A stretch of 64,000 nucleotides of DNA, from positions 4,211,001 to 4,275,000 of the forward strand of contig NZ_CP120233.1 of NCBI RefSeq assembly GCF_030012985.1. The letters run 5' to 3'. A program made the position numbers and the translations under genes. Positions 54,728 through 63,900 of this stretch are shown here, piece by piece. This stretch comes from Microbulbifer sp. VAAF005 (GTDB lineage: Bacteria; Pseudomonadota; Gammaproteobacteria; Pseudomonadales; Cellvibrionaceae). The stretch's first letter is position 1; each line of letters opens with the position of its first letter. The notes below the pieces were generated by a model, which saw nothing but the letters and a program-made list of their open reading frames with translations, did not search any database and had not been told where the DNA came from.

Positions 54728-55924
54728 TTATATAGCACTTACGTTAGGCGATTTTTTCCAAGAAATAACAAAGTTAGTCAATGTGAGTATGGCTATTAAA
54801 CTGACACTGAATAACATTCCTATTAAAGGTTGCGAAGAGCTTTGTTCATAGAGCCAGCCACCAAGAGCAAAGCCTATTGTGTAGCCCCCAGTGTGCATTA
54901 GTGACAAAAGGCCGAACAAGCGGCCACTACGTTGTTGCCCTCGGCTCACGAGAGCGCTGTAACCTGGAACCAAAAAGGCAACACCAACAACAAATAGCAT
55001 CAGACCTGGAGCTGCAAGGGCACTACCGAGTGTTAGAGACAGGGTCATAGTGCCCAGGCATACGCATAAAACCCCAATCATTAAACTGATCTGTGGGCGT
55101 TCTATTTTTCTTACTAATCCCACCTGTACAAGAAAGCCGCAAATTGCGACGGAGGCGAGAAGAACAGCAGTTGTCGATGATGCCCCCAATGCACTTAAGC
55201 CGTATAAATCTTGTAGCACTGGCCCCATGACAACTTGTAACTGCCCAATACTTACCGTGCCTAACAACGCTATTGTGAATAAACTAATGGTTGCAGTGGG
55301 AAGGTTAGTTTTCTCAGTTTCTTTTGCAGTTATAGTTTTTTCTGGGGATTGGGGCAAAAAGAGTGTCAGGATTAATGCGGAAAAAGGCAGGAGAAGTAGC
55401 CACAGTAATGGCCATAAGCTACCTGCGATGAGTGCAGGCAGGGCAAGTAAAGGTCCCAGTCCTCGCCCTAAATTTGCGGCAGCGCTGATCCCCGAGAGAA
55501 TAGATAACTGCTGGTCTTTCTCTCCCAATTCAAGAGCCCAAGCCTGGCAGCAGGGGAAAATCGCAGCGGCATTCAATCCGTAAAGGACTCTACTGGCAAC
55601 CAGGGCTATAAGTGCTGAGTCAGTTTCCAGGTGTCCTTGGGCCAAGGCAACTAATAGGGCTACGAATAATACCTGGGAAAGCAGTGCCCCACTGAGCCCG
55701 AATAACAGTATCGGTTTCCTTCCAATTTTGTCGCCCAGCTCTCCCCAAATGGGGCCTGCAATCATTAGGCAAAAAGTACTGACCGCAACCAGTGCGCCAA
55801 GGGTTGCCAGATCCAGTCCACAGTACTCGATGATCAAGGGGATCTGGGTCAGCAAGATGACCTGGGCTGCACCTTGGCTGGCAACAATCCAGTTTATTTT
55901 TTGGAAGTGAGTGGGGCTGCTCAT
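54728..55924 (-). CDS. MFS transporter, ShiF-like probable siderophore exporter
   Basis: A 398-residue major-facilitator protein with about 12 hydrophobic helices and the MFS motif A variant GELGDKIGRKPILLFG after helix 2. It is divergent from iucA with 165 bases between the starts. In Shigella and E. coli aerobactin loci an MFS gene, shiF, lies upstream of iucA in the same arrangement, so export of the finished siderophore is a reasonable inference. The shared intergenic region has a Fur-box-like site close to iucA that might also repress this gene. Drug efflux is the main alternative. Confidence 0.85.
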   Translation of the reverse strand: MSSPTHFQKINWIVASQGAAQVILLTQIPLIIEYCGLDLATLGALVAVSTFCLMIAGPIWGELGDKIGRKPILLFGLSGALLSQVLFVALLVALAQGHLETDSALIALVASRVLYGLNAAAIFPCCQAWALELGEKDQQLSILSGISAAANLGRGLGPLLALPALIAGSLWPLLWLLLLPFSALILTLFLPQSPEKTITAKETEKTNLPTATISLFTIALLGTVSIGQLQVVMGPVLQDLYGLSALGASSTTAVLLASVAICGFLVQVGLVRKIERPQISLMIGVLCVCLGTMTLSLTLGSALAAPGLMLFVVGVAFLVPGYSALVSRGQQRSGRLFGLLSLMHTGGYTIGFALGGWLYEQSSSQPLIGMLFSVSLIAILTLTNFVISWKKSPNVSAI

Positions 55925-56050
55925 TCGGGCTCCAGAGATTAAAACTTGGGAAAAAGTCCTATTTTCCTTAAAGAAAAGTTCTCAGCCGAATAATTTCCCT
56001 ACTAAAAGGCTTGAAATGTACTAATTTTCAAGACATGATAATATAAATAC

Positions 56051-56069
56051 AAATCATTCTCATTACAAT
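56051..56069. promoter_or_regulatory. Fur-box-like site upstream of iucA
   Basis: AAATCATTCTCATTACAAT; read on the minus strand, ATTGTAATGAGAATGATTT closely follows the Fur consensus GATAATGATAATCATTATC. It ends 20 bases before the iucA start and is downstream of TATAAT-like text (GATAATATAAAT near 56037-56048), so Fur-Fe(II) there would block transcription when iron is plentiful. Confidence 0.75.
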
Positions 56070-56089
56070 CCTGTAAAAGAACCTTACTC

Positions 56090-58006
56090 ATGAATAATCC
56101 AGATCTCAACGGGGCTTCTTTGGGCGCCGCTACAGGAGCTTCTGATGCTCATAGTATGAACCCGGCTACTTCTGAGCGGCCGGCAAATATGACTGCTGAA
56201 AAGCAAAAGGTCAAATGTTCTGCTGAAAGACTGTCAGCTAATTGCTTCTTCAATGCATTGCTGCGTGAAACAGACAGTGGCCAGTGGTACGAGCATAGCG
56301 ACACATCGTTCCCGGAGGGCATCAAGGCTCCTGCTGTTTGTGTATCTCTCCCGGAAACTGGGACTGAGTTATGGCTGAACGTGATCTATCGTAGTGAATG
56401 TGGCAGGCACCAGTTCGAGTTACCGATAGTTTGGCGACAAAGCTCCTTAAGAAGCCAAGTGGTATCAATGGCTGAATGTGCTCGGTTGATTGCTGATGAC
56501 CCCGCTTTTTTCCCCGGAGCTGGAGAGCAGTCGCGACAGGTGTTTGCCGATCGTGTGCAAGCGAGTGTCCGGAACATGACTCAGGCCTTACAGGCGCGCA
56601 ACCAGGATATGGAGCGCTTGTTTGGTGAAGTGTTGTCTTTTGGTGAGTCGGAGCAAGCTTTACTTTGTGGTCACTCCATTCACCCAACCCCCAAGAGCAG
56701 GGAGCCTTTCACTGATCGGGATGCTGAGTGTTTTGCCCCGGAATTCGGCAACAGTTTTTCACTGATGTGGCTGGGCGTAGATCCTCAGTTTTTATCCGGT
56801 GCTAGTGGAGCTCAAGAGTCAGCAGATCAACTCGCTGATCTTGTTCGTGAAACTGATGGTGTCTCTCAGCCGCCAAAGGGGTTTGTTGCAATTCCCGCTC
56901 ACCCCTGGCAGTGGCAACAGTTGCAGAGAGATCACAGAATCACTCAGTTATTGGAAAGTGGCAGCGTCGTAGAGCTGGGGCTAGGCTCTGGAGCTTGGAG
57001 AGCGACATCATCGCTACGTGCAGTGTATAGCGCTGAGAGCTCCTATATGCTGAAGTTCTCCCTCAGCCTGCGCTTGACTAATTCGGTGCGCACTTTACAA
57101 CCAAAAGAAATGACAAGGGGATTGGAAGTCCTAAAAGTACGAGAGACTCCAATTGGTCAAGATTTCGCTCAACGTTATCCTAATTTTCAGGTTTTAGCTG
57201 AGCCGGCCTATTTGATGCTAGCTGACCAGTCCGGAAATCCGGTGATCGAAAGTCTGGTAATGTTCCGGGAGAACCCATTCGTTGGCGAGGCAGCAGAAAA
57301 TACTTGTCTGCTAGCTACTTTAACCCAAGACCACCCGGATGCAGAGAGCTGTCGTGCAGCTCAACTTATCTCTCAGCTGGCAAAAGAGCAAAATCTATCA
57401 TCTATCGTTGCTTCCAAGCTTTGGTTTGATGCATTTGTTGATGCTGTGATTGAGCCTTTGTTAATAGCTCAGGCAGATTTTGGAATTCTGTTTGGCGCAC
57501 ATCAACAAAATTTAATTCTGCGCTTTGACGGACCTATGCCGGTCGCTGGATATTTTCGTGATTGCCAAGGTAGCGGTTACAGCTATCTCGGTGAAGAGCT
57601 GCTGAAACCTTATTTACCTAATCTCGCGCAAAATAGTGAAAATGTAGTTAATGAAGAAATGGCCAACCGCTTATTCGTTTACTACCTCATTGTTAATAGC
57701 TGCTTTGGCTTGATTTCGGCAGTTGCTGCCGCTGGGCTAGTTAGTGAAAGGGATTTGCTAAATCAACTCCGTGACCGGGTTCAGAAACTCTATGACGGTC
57801 AGCGACGTGATCGCAGTGGGTTGGAATATTTACTCCAGTCTGAACAGATATGGGCAAAGGGGAATTTCCAATGTGCAGTTATTGGCATGAATGAAAATAC
57901 TAGTGATGACCCGTTGTCAATTTACCACTCTATGATTAACCCTTTGAAAGAAACTGAAGAACCATCCCCTACTTGTTCAGATAGCCTGGACTGTTCAAAT
58001 ACCTAA
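56090..58006 (+). CDS. iucA: IucA/IucC family siderophore synthetase, IucA position
   Basis: An NRPS-independent siderophore (NIS) synthetase that activates citrate as the acyl-adenylate and joins it to N6-acetyl-N6-hydroxylysine. The 638-residue protein shows the family motifs IPAHPWQWQQLQ near residue 270, SSYMLKFSLSLRLTNSVRTL near 325, and FGILFGAHQQNLILRFDG near 465. It is longer than IucA of E. coli (about 570-590), with a low-complexity N-terminal lead of about 45 residues and a polar C-terminal tail. The ATG at 56090 is 20 bases after the Fur-like box. First gene of the iucABCD series; the symbol is assigned by order and family. Confidence 0.88.
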   Translation: MNNPDLNGASLGAATGASDAHSMNPATSERPANMTAEKQKVKCSAERLSANCFFNALLRETDSGQWYEHSDTSFPEGIKAPAVCVSLPETGTELWLNVIYRSECGRHQFELPIVWRQSSLRSQVVSMAECARLIADDPAFFPGAGEQSRQVFADRVQASVRNMTQALQARNQDMERLFGEVLSFGESEQALLCGHSIHPTPKSREPFTDRDAECFAPEFGNSFSLMWLGVDPQFLSGASGAQESADQLADLVRETDGVSQPPKGFVAIPAHPWQWQQLQRDHRITQLLESGSVVELGLGSGAWRATSSLRAVYSAESSYMLKFSLSLRLTNSVRTLQPKEMTRGLEVLKVRETPIGQDFAQRYPNFQVLAEPAYLMLADQSGNPVIESLVMFRENPFVGEAAENTCLLATLTQDHPDAESCRAAQLISQLAKEQNLSSIVASKLWFDAFVDAVIEPLLIAQADFGILFGAHQQNLILRFDGPMPVAGYFRDCQGSGYSYLGEELLKPYLPNLAQNSENVVNEEMANRLFVYYLIVNSCFGLISAVAAAGLVSERDLLNQLRDRVQKLYDGQRRDRSGLEYLLQSEQIWAKGNFQCAVIGMNENTSDDPLSIYHSMINPLKETEEPSPTCSDSLDCSNT

Positions 58007-58016
58007 GGATCGATTG

Positions 58017-59000
58017 ATGAGCGACATAAAGGCTAAAGCCGAACTAGAAGTAATGCAGCAAGGAGCCCTACCTGATGGAAGGCGATGGACTCTTGATGGT
58101 GAAGGTTATCAATGTCAGCTGGATAGCAATACTTTTTTTACGTTATTGAATGTAAATAATGGCAGTAATGCTCAAATACAAATCCCCCATGATGAGGCTG
58201 AATCGTCTAAGTTAAATGGGTGGCTGGAGTGGCTATTCGATATTCATGGCGGTGTTGCGATTGTTGAACTTGTTTCTTTAAATGGGGATAAAATAAAAGA
58301 AATATTCAAGTCTGATTTTTATCAGCAGACAGAAATCTGGTATCGAGGAAATAATGGCGGAACATTCCCGCTGAGGTGGGTTGAAAATGATCAAGGTGTA
58401 AAACATCCTTTCAGAGCTGAGCCTGTGAAGGGAGAAGTGTATAGGCGTCATTTCCACACCTTGGGGATGGATCTTAGTCTCCGTCATTTAGATCCAGATA
58501 AAGATCTGGAGCTTTTTACAAGCTGGATGAATGTAGGGCGTGTTGCGAAATTTTGGGAAGAAGAAGGCGATCTAGAAAAGCAGAAAAAGTTTATTCGGGA
58601 GGTTATTCAAGATCCCCATAAGTATCCGTTAATTGCTTCCTTTGACGATGTGCCCTTCGCATATTTTGAGGTTTATTGGGCGCTTGAGGATCGTATAGCT
58701 CCTTACTACGACTGCCATTCCTTTGATCGTGGGGCGCATATGTTGGTGGGTAACAGTCGTTTTCTTGGTCGGCGTTATGCGCTCGCTTGGCTTAAGGGCG
58801 TATCCCATTTTATGTTTTTGGATGATAGTCGAACACAGACCCTAGTTGGTGAGCCTAGAGCTGATAATGGTCCCCTACTGAAGTATATGAATGGAACTTT
58901 TGGTTGGAAAAAAGTAAAAGAGTTTGATTTTCCTCATAAGCGAGCGGCACTTATCTCCTGCGATAGAGCTGACTTCTTCGAGGGGGCGGGGAAAGTATGA
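58017..59000 (+). CDS. iucB: Siderophore biosynthesis N6-hydroxylysine acetyltransferase, IucB-like
   Basis: A 327-residue protein whose C-terminal half is a GNAT domain of the IucB/RhbD siderophore type: RRHFHTLGMDLSLRHLDPDKD, FTSWMNVGRVAKFWEE, FAYFEVYWALEDRIAPYYD, RGAHMLVGNSRFLG and TLVGEPRADNGPLLKYM. These conserved Trp and His-rich segments are typical of hydroxamate acetylation. The N-terminal ~130 residues are less conserved. In aerobactin synthesis IucB acetylates N6-hydroxylysine. The ATG at 58017 follows AAGGAT; the TTG at 58014 is not preferred. The stop overlaps iucC by 4 bases (ATGA). Confidence 0.9.
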   Translation: MSDIKAKAELEVMQQGALPDGRRWTLDGEGYQCQLDSNTFFTLLNVNNGSNAQIQIPHDEAESSKLNGWLEWLFDIHGGVAIVELVSLNGDKIKEIFKSDFYQQTEIWYRGNNGGTFPLRWVENDQGVKHPFRAEPVKGEVYRRHFHTLGMDLSLRHLDPDKDLELFTSWMNVGRVAKFWEEEGDLEKQKKFIREVIQDPHKYPLIASFDDVPFAYFEVYWALEDRIAPYYDCHSFDRGAHMLVGNSRFLGRRYALAWLKGVSHFMFLDDSRTQTLVGEPRADNGPLLKYMNGTFGWKKVKEFDFPHKRAALISCDRADFFEGAGKV

Positions 59001-60817
59001 AGAAAGATAGTTATTGGGCTCAGGCAAATCGAAAAACGCTTGCTAAGTCTTTATCAGAACTTTGCTATGAGCAAGCTTTAAGCGCTGAGCAGGAATCTGA
59101 AGAATCTTATATTGTTAGGCTTAAGTCTGGGGTGAACTATCAATTTAACGGTATCCCGACTATCTGGGATTGGCTGCTAATTGATGGGGAGACTATTCAA
59201 AGGTGTCAGGGTGCTGAAAAGCTGATTGCAAATGATGTGGCTCAGTTTTTTATCGATGCTGCGGAAGACTTAAAAATAGCAGCCAGCACACTGGGTGGCT
59301 TATTGCATGAATTGGCAAATACCTTAGTTGCTGATGTTGCTTTACTTGAGAAGCGTAAGGCTTTCTCAGCAGAAGATTTGGCTCAGTTTACTGACGAGCA
59401 ACTGCAATGCTTTTTGGATGGGCACCCAAAAGCAATGATCAATAAGGGGCGTATTGGCTGGGGGGCTCAGGAGTTTAGAACCTATGCTACTGAAGCTGGT
59501 GAGGGTGTTCGCTTTTTATGGTTGGCTGTTCGCCAGGAAATGACTGTCAATGGGCATAGTGAGCGTTGGAATTGGCAGCAGTTACTAAAAGAGAGCCTGT
59601 CAGCTGATCAAATACAGTTAATGGAAGATGCTTGTCAGGAAAAGAAGGTCAATTGGCAAGAATTTATTCCACTTCCAGTTCATCCTTGGCAGTGGCAGCA
59701 CCATATTTCTCAGCACTATGCGCAACAGCTAAGTCGTGGTGATATTGTACTTTTGGGGCAATTTGGCGATCATTACCTACCTCAAGTCTCGTTGCGTACT
59801 TTCTCCAATGTGCCACGCCCGCAATCACTGCACGTCAAACTGCCACTAACAGTATTAAATACATCGTGTTACCGTGGAATCCCCGGTAAATACATGCAGT
59901 GTGGACCATCTTTATCACAATGGATGCAGGAAATTTGTGTTAAAGATTGTGAGCTATCTGGGCGAGGCACTGGTATCTTGCAGGAAGTTGCAGGGTTACA
60001 TGTTCCGCACCTCCATCACGAACAAGTAAAGGGAACGCCCTACCGTTACAGAGAGATGCTGGGGGCGACTTGGCGCCAAAGTCCAGCCAGCCACTGCTTA
60101 GAAGGAGAGCGCCATTTACTAATGGCTGCATTGTTACAGAAAGACTCCAGCGGAAGATCTGTAATTGCAGCACTAATTCGTAGCTCCGGTCTTTCTGTTG
60201 AAAAGTGGTTGGAATACCTTTTTGATGCGACTGTGGTGCCTTTATATCATTTGCTCTGTCGATATGGTGTTGGATTAGTTGCTCATTCTCAGAACTTGAC
60301 TTTAGTTTTAAAAGGGGATCGAGTAGCGCGAGTTCTACTGAAAGATTTTCAAGGGGACCTGCGTCTTTCGCAAGGAGAATTTCCTGAGCGGAGTGATATT
60401 CCTCAGGCAGCAATGGATGTCCTTGATCAGCTGCCTCCTAACTATATTATTCACGATCTTTTTACAGGGCATTTTGTAACAGTTCTGCGTTACCTGTCCT
60501 CCCAGTTGATGTTAGAACTCGATTTTCCTGAGTCCAAATTTTATGGCGTTTTAGCTTCGGTTTTACGTGATTATCAAAAAAACATCACAGAAAATAGCCC
60601 TAAAATGGCCGAACGTTTTCAGATTTTTGATATTTTCCGTCCTCATATCGAGAGAGTTTGTATCAATCGGGTGCGATTGTCGCATGGATGGGGTGATAGC
60701 GCTGAAAGGCCGGTACCGATAGTTGGAGGAGATTTGGAAAATCCCCTTTGGCTATCAGAGCAGAAGCCAGAGAAAAAAGAATCCAAACTTAATACAGTTT
60801 CCTCCACAGAGATATAA
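58997..60817 (+). CDS. iucC: IucA/IucC family siderophore synthetase, IucC position
   Basis: The second NIS synthetase, which in aerobactin synthesis adds the second hydroxamate arm to the mono-substituted citrate. The 606-residue sequence has LPVHPWQWQHHIS near residue 220, SLRTFSNVPRPQSLHVKLPL near 270, RYREMLGATWRQ near 350, and GVGLVAHSQNLTLVLKG near 420 followed by LKDFQGDLRLS. The ATG overlaps the iucB stop by 4 bases; the iucD ATG shares its first base with this gene's TAA stop. Overlaps on both sides show one translation unit. Confidence 0.92.
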   Translation: MKKDSYWAQANRKTLAKSLSELCYEQALSAEQESEESYIVRLKSGVNYQFNGIPTIWDWLLIDGETIQRCQGAEKLIANDVAQFFIDAAEDLKIAASTLGGLLHELANTLVADVALLEKRKAFSAEDLAQFTDEQLQCFLDGHPKAMINKGRIGWGAQEFRTYATEAGEGVRFLWLAVRQEMTVNGHSERWNWQQLLKESLSADQIQLMEDACQEKKVNWQEFIPLPVHPWQWQHHISQHYAQQLSRGDIVLLGQFGDHYLPQVSLRTFSNVPRPQSLHVKLPLTVLNTSCYRGIPGKYMQCGPSLSQWMQEICVKDCELSGRGTGILQEVAGLHVPHLHHEQVKGTPYRYREMLGATWRQSPASHCLEGERHLLMAALLQKDSSGRSVIAALIRSSGLSVEKWLEYLFDATVVPLYHLLCRYGVGLVAHSQNLTLVLKGDRVARVLLKDFQGDLRLSQGEFPERSDIPQAAMDVLDQLPPNYIIHDLFTGHFVTVLRYLSSQLMLELDFPESKFYGVLASVLRDYQKNITENSPKMAERFQIFDIFRPHIERVCINRVRLSHGWGDSAERPVPIVGGDLENPLWLSEQKPEKKESKLNTVSSTEI

Positions 60818-62136
60818 TGATGAGTAATATATTAGATCTAGCTGGTATTGGCGCCGGTCCTTTTAACCTCGCGGTTGCCGCTCTAATGTGGGATAAATCT
60901 TTAAAGCATCGTTTTTTTGAGGCGAAATCAGAGTTTTCCTGGCATCCTGGACTCATGTTACCTGGCGCTATGATGCAAACGTCTTACTTAAAGGATTTGG
61001 TAACACCAGTTGATCCAACTAATCCGTATAGTTTTCTTGCCTATCTAGTTGAGAAAAAACGCTTTTATGACTTTCTGAATGCGGAGCAGCGTACGGTTAG
61101 CCGTCAAGAATTTGCTGATTACTTGGGGTGGGCTGCAAAACGTCTGGATTCTTTGGAGATGGATAGTCGAGTACAAAGTGTTCTGGATAAGGGGGAGTAT
61201 TTTGAGTTGGATATCCATGGTCCAAAAGGACAAGAGATAGTCAAGGCTAAAAATATATGTGTTGCTAGTGGTAAGAAGCCCAATATTCCAGAATTTTGCC
61301 GTCCGCAATTATCTGAAACCTGTTTCCACGCTCTGGAAATTGCGCTGCGTAACCCTGATGTTCAGGGTAAGCGAGTTGCAGTTATAGGTGGGGGGCAGAC
61401 TGGAGCCGAGGTGGTAATTAACCTGCTCAATCGGCAGTGGGGAAAGCCAGAGCAGATTACTTGGATTTCTCGTCGTAGTAATTACCTCCCGCTGGATGAA
61501 ACCCCTTTCACTAATGACTGGTTTACACCTGAATATGTTAATGTATTCCGTCAACTATCTCAGCATCGCAAGGAGCAGGTTGTAGCAGAACAGAAGTTGG
61601 CCTCAGATGGTATTTCACCAGATACCTTGAAAGAACTATATCAACTTTTTTATCGATTGGTGCACCTTGAGGGTGATACGAATCGTATGGTGCTTATGCC
61701 CAATCGAGAAATGCTAGAAATTTCCAAATGTGGTGCTTATCGAGTTCAGTTGCAAAACCATTTAGTGGGTGGAACTGAAGGGCAAGAGTGGTTAGATGCG
61801 GATATTGTTATTTTGTGCACAGGCCTCAGCGAAGCGTTACCGCCTTGTATTGCACCTTTGCAAGACCGTATCGCCAGAGATGGGGAGGGACGCCTTCTTT
61901 TGAGTGATTCCTTTGCGGCCCAATTAAATAGTGATGAAAGTGATCGTCGACTTTATTTCTTGGGTACTGGACGATATAGCCATGGTATTGCCGAGCCTCA
62001 ATTAAGTCTTTCCGCCTGGAGGGCTGCGCAGGTTGTTAATGATTTACACCGGGAATCCATATACGACAACCAGGAATCAAATAACTTTATGAACTGGATT
62101 AGCCCTGGGAAAAACCTAGAGGCCGCAGTAGCCTAA
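60817..62136 (+). CDS. iucD: L-lysine N6-monooxygenase, IucD-like
   Basis: A flavin-dependent amino-acid N-hydroxylase of 439 residues (lysine N6- or ornithine N5-hydroxylase group), starting hydroxamate synthesis. It has the FAD motif GIGAGPFNLAVAAL at the N-terminus, WHPGLMLPGAMMQTSYLKDL (substrate region), the NADPH motif VAVIGGGQTGAEVVINLL near residue 195, and LDETPFTNDWFTPEYVNVF. The C-terminal end has LGTGRYSHGIAEPQLSLSAWRAA. Lysine rather than ornithine is inferred from the iucABCD order and from the absence of a decarboxylase or ornithine-route genes. ATG at 60817 or 60820. Confidence 0.92.
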   Translation: MMSNILDLAGIGAGPFNLAVAALMWDKSLKHRFFEAKSEFSWHPGLMLPGAMMQTSYLKDLVTPVDPTNPYSFLAYLVEKKRFYDFLNAEQRTVSRQEFADYLGWAAKRLDSLEMDSRVQSVLDKGEYFELDIHGPKGQEIVKAKNICVASGKKPNIPEFCRPQLSETCFHALEIALRNPDVQGKRVAVIGGGQTGAEVVINLLNRQWGKPEQITWISRRSNYLPLDETPFTNDWFTPEYVNVFRQLSQHRKEQVVAEQKLASDGISPDTLKELYQLFYRLVHLEGDTNRMVLMPNREMLEISKCGAYRVQLQNHLVGGTEGQEWLDADIVILCTGLSEALPPCIAPLQDRIARDGEGRLLLSDSFAAQLNSDESDRRLYFLGTGRYSHGIAEPQLSLSAWRAAQVVNDLHRESIYDNQESNNFMNWISPGKNLEAAVA

Positions 62137-62147
62137 GGTAAATTCTA

Positions 62148-62185
62148 ATCAGTGGCTGAGTACTCTAATTCAGTCGCTGATTTTT
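62148..62185 (+). terminator. Terminator of the iucABCD operon
   Basis: ATCAGTGGCTGA and TCAGTCGCTGAT pair over 12 bp with two G-U pairs, followed by TTTT, 11 bases after the iucD stop. Confidence 0.75.
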
Positions 62186-62211
62186 GGCTGCTGGCTACAA
62201 GGCACTTTTGT

Positions 62212-62394
62212 CTAATAGACGATTGGTTTACGTGTGGCGGCCGTTAGTATGTAATTGACGTTGCCTTCTACCAGTTGGGCCATTTCAAGGCGTACTAATC
62301 ATACGTCTTGCAGGTGATAAATAGCTATTGGATTTTCCCAGCCTTGATAAATGTCGGTATTTCGGCTAATAGATTGGTGGTCCAGTATTGACAT
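62212..62394 (-). pseudogene. Possible gene remnant or recoded small ORF with an in-frame TGA
   Basis: On the minus strand an ATG at 62394 opens 31 codons (ending YQGWENPIAIYHLQDV), then TGA at 62299-62301, then 28 more codons in the same frame (LVRLEMAQLVEGNVNYIL and onward to KPIVY) and a TAG. Both halves look protein-like and the segment is less AT-rich than its surroundings. No ribosome site or family is recognised. A decayed 3' end of a former gene is the simplest reading; chance and read-through are alternatives. Confidence 0.3.
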
Positions 62395-62962
62395 GAAAAT
62401 TATTATTCATGATTTGGATATTGAATAGTGATTTTTTTGGGACTTACTTTTAACATTTTTAAGTTCAGATTTTCTCGCCTGCGAATCACCTCAATTATAT
62501 TTATTTTTGTTTAAACTTGTCCTCTTCTTGTGTTTACAGGGCTCTGTTTGGCGTAATAATAATAAAATCTATAGTTGTAAGTACTTTTATAGATATAACC
62601 TTTCCCGATTTTAGTGATTCATCCTTTAGCAGAGTTTCATTTTAGTGCTTCTTCTCCACTAAAAGCTTCCTCCACTAATGCCTTAAAATGAGCTTTTTGA
62701 AGTTTTGGTCTGACAATCACCCTATTGGTGCATGATCTTAAAAAGTTCCTTTTTACTCTTTATCGGTAGCACATTTTAGAGGCACATTAGCATTTTTATT
62801 ATATTGATCCGCATTTAAGATCTTGGATTAATCACCACTTCTTTGAATTGCTTTTTAGATTAAAGGTGGCGTGTAAAGCTAGGTTAGCTTCCTTCCATGT
62901 GCAATACTTTTTGGGTACTGGACCACCAGTCTGGTGTGCAGTGGGCAAGGAGGGAATCTGCG
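62395..62962. other. AT-rich region downstream of the siderophore operon
   Basis: About 570 bases with many stops in all frames and no supported gene, RNA or mobile element. An iutA-type receptor gene, which usually follows iucD, is absent here. Confidence 0.6.
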
Positions 62963-63693
62963 ATGCGTTTAAATTCAACTTTGGCTCAGGGCCGATATCA
63001 TTACAGTTGTGATGGTCGGGAGATGCCTGTACAGGATAGTTGGCAGCTCGGAGATGATGAGCAGGGGCGGCGCTCTCTTGTTAGCCGGCGCTTAGTGGGT
63101 GACAAGGGGTTCGGTATAGAGGTTTTTGCCTTTTTGGAGCAAGGGCTTGTGAGCGAGTGTGTGGTCCACTGGCGGGATGAAGTTGATAATGTAAGTGCTC
63201 ACTACAAGCTGTTGCCGAAGGGTGGGATGAAACCTGCGATAGGCGATGACATTCAAGCCAGTTGGACAGGTCCCAATGGCCCACAGCAACTTAGCCTTGA
63301 GGGGGAAGAGCGGCTTTTATTTCCTTTAATGCGGGTGTTTATGGGGCCGGTCTTGTCGAGATTAGTTCAATACGAGGGGGGCTGGAAGTTGTCTCACCAG
63401 ATATTGTCGACCCATCTCAGCGAGGTAAGCTGCTTTCCCCAAGGGTCAGCCACCGCACTGCAAGGCCAATGGCTGGGGATGTAGCGGGGCAGAGGTCCCA
63501 AGAGTTGGGTGCCGACATCAGTGCCTATATTTATCAAGGAGATGAAGCTGAGAGAGACGCCCATTGTTACGTAGATAGTCGAAGTTTACTAGTGGGGTAT
63601 GACTGGCCATCTAGCACTGGTCGTCTATGGCAGGTCAGGTTGAGAGATTTAGAGTGGTCATCGGACCTTCAGGGGTTACTATGGCCCAAATGA
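62963..63693 (+). pseudogene. Hypothetical protein of about 243 residues, broken by a one-base frameshift
   Basis: The first frame (62963-63484) starts at an ATG behind a strong AAGGAGGG site and encodes RYHYSCDGREMPVQDSW and further beta-rich text. The last part of that frame is out of register. The second frame holds the plausible continuation: from 63382 it reads LEVVSPDIVDPSQRGKLLS, then ADISAYIYQGDEAERDAHC and SSTGRLWQVRLRDLEW, ending at 63693. Adding one G to the run GGGGGG (63376-63381) fuses the two as YEGG-LEVV. Downstream, an ATG at 63469 allows a 74-codon fragment on its own. Family unknown to me, not secreted. Another ATG at 62897 lacks a ribosome site. Confidence 0.65.
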
Positions 63694-63900
63694 ATAGACC
63701 AAATAACGATAATTGGTCACATGAATAAATTATTCTTTGGAATAATTGTTCGCCAGTATGTAATTGTTAAATTTTTTTCCTCTTTAAGTTGATAAAACGG
63801 CTTCTCAAGTCTGATTGGTTGTATTGTCACTATAATCGCAAAATTATGTAGTGGGACTTGTAAACCTCTCCAGTGTAAGCTTGCTCCATATTTGCAATAA

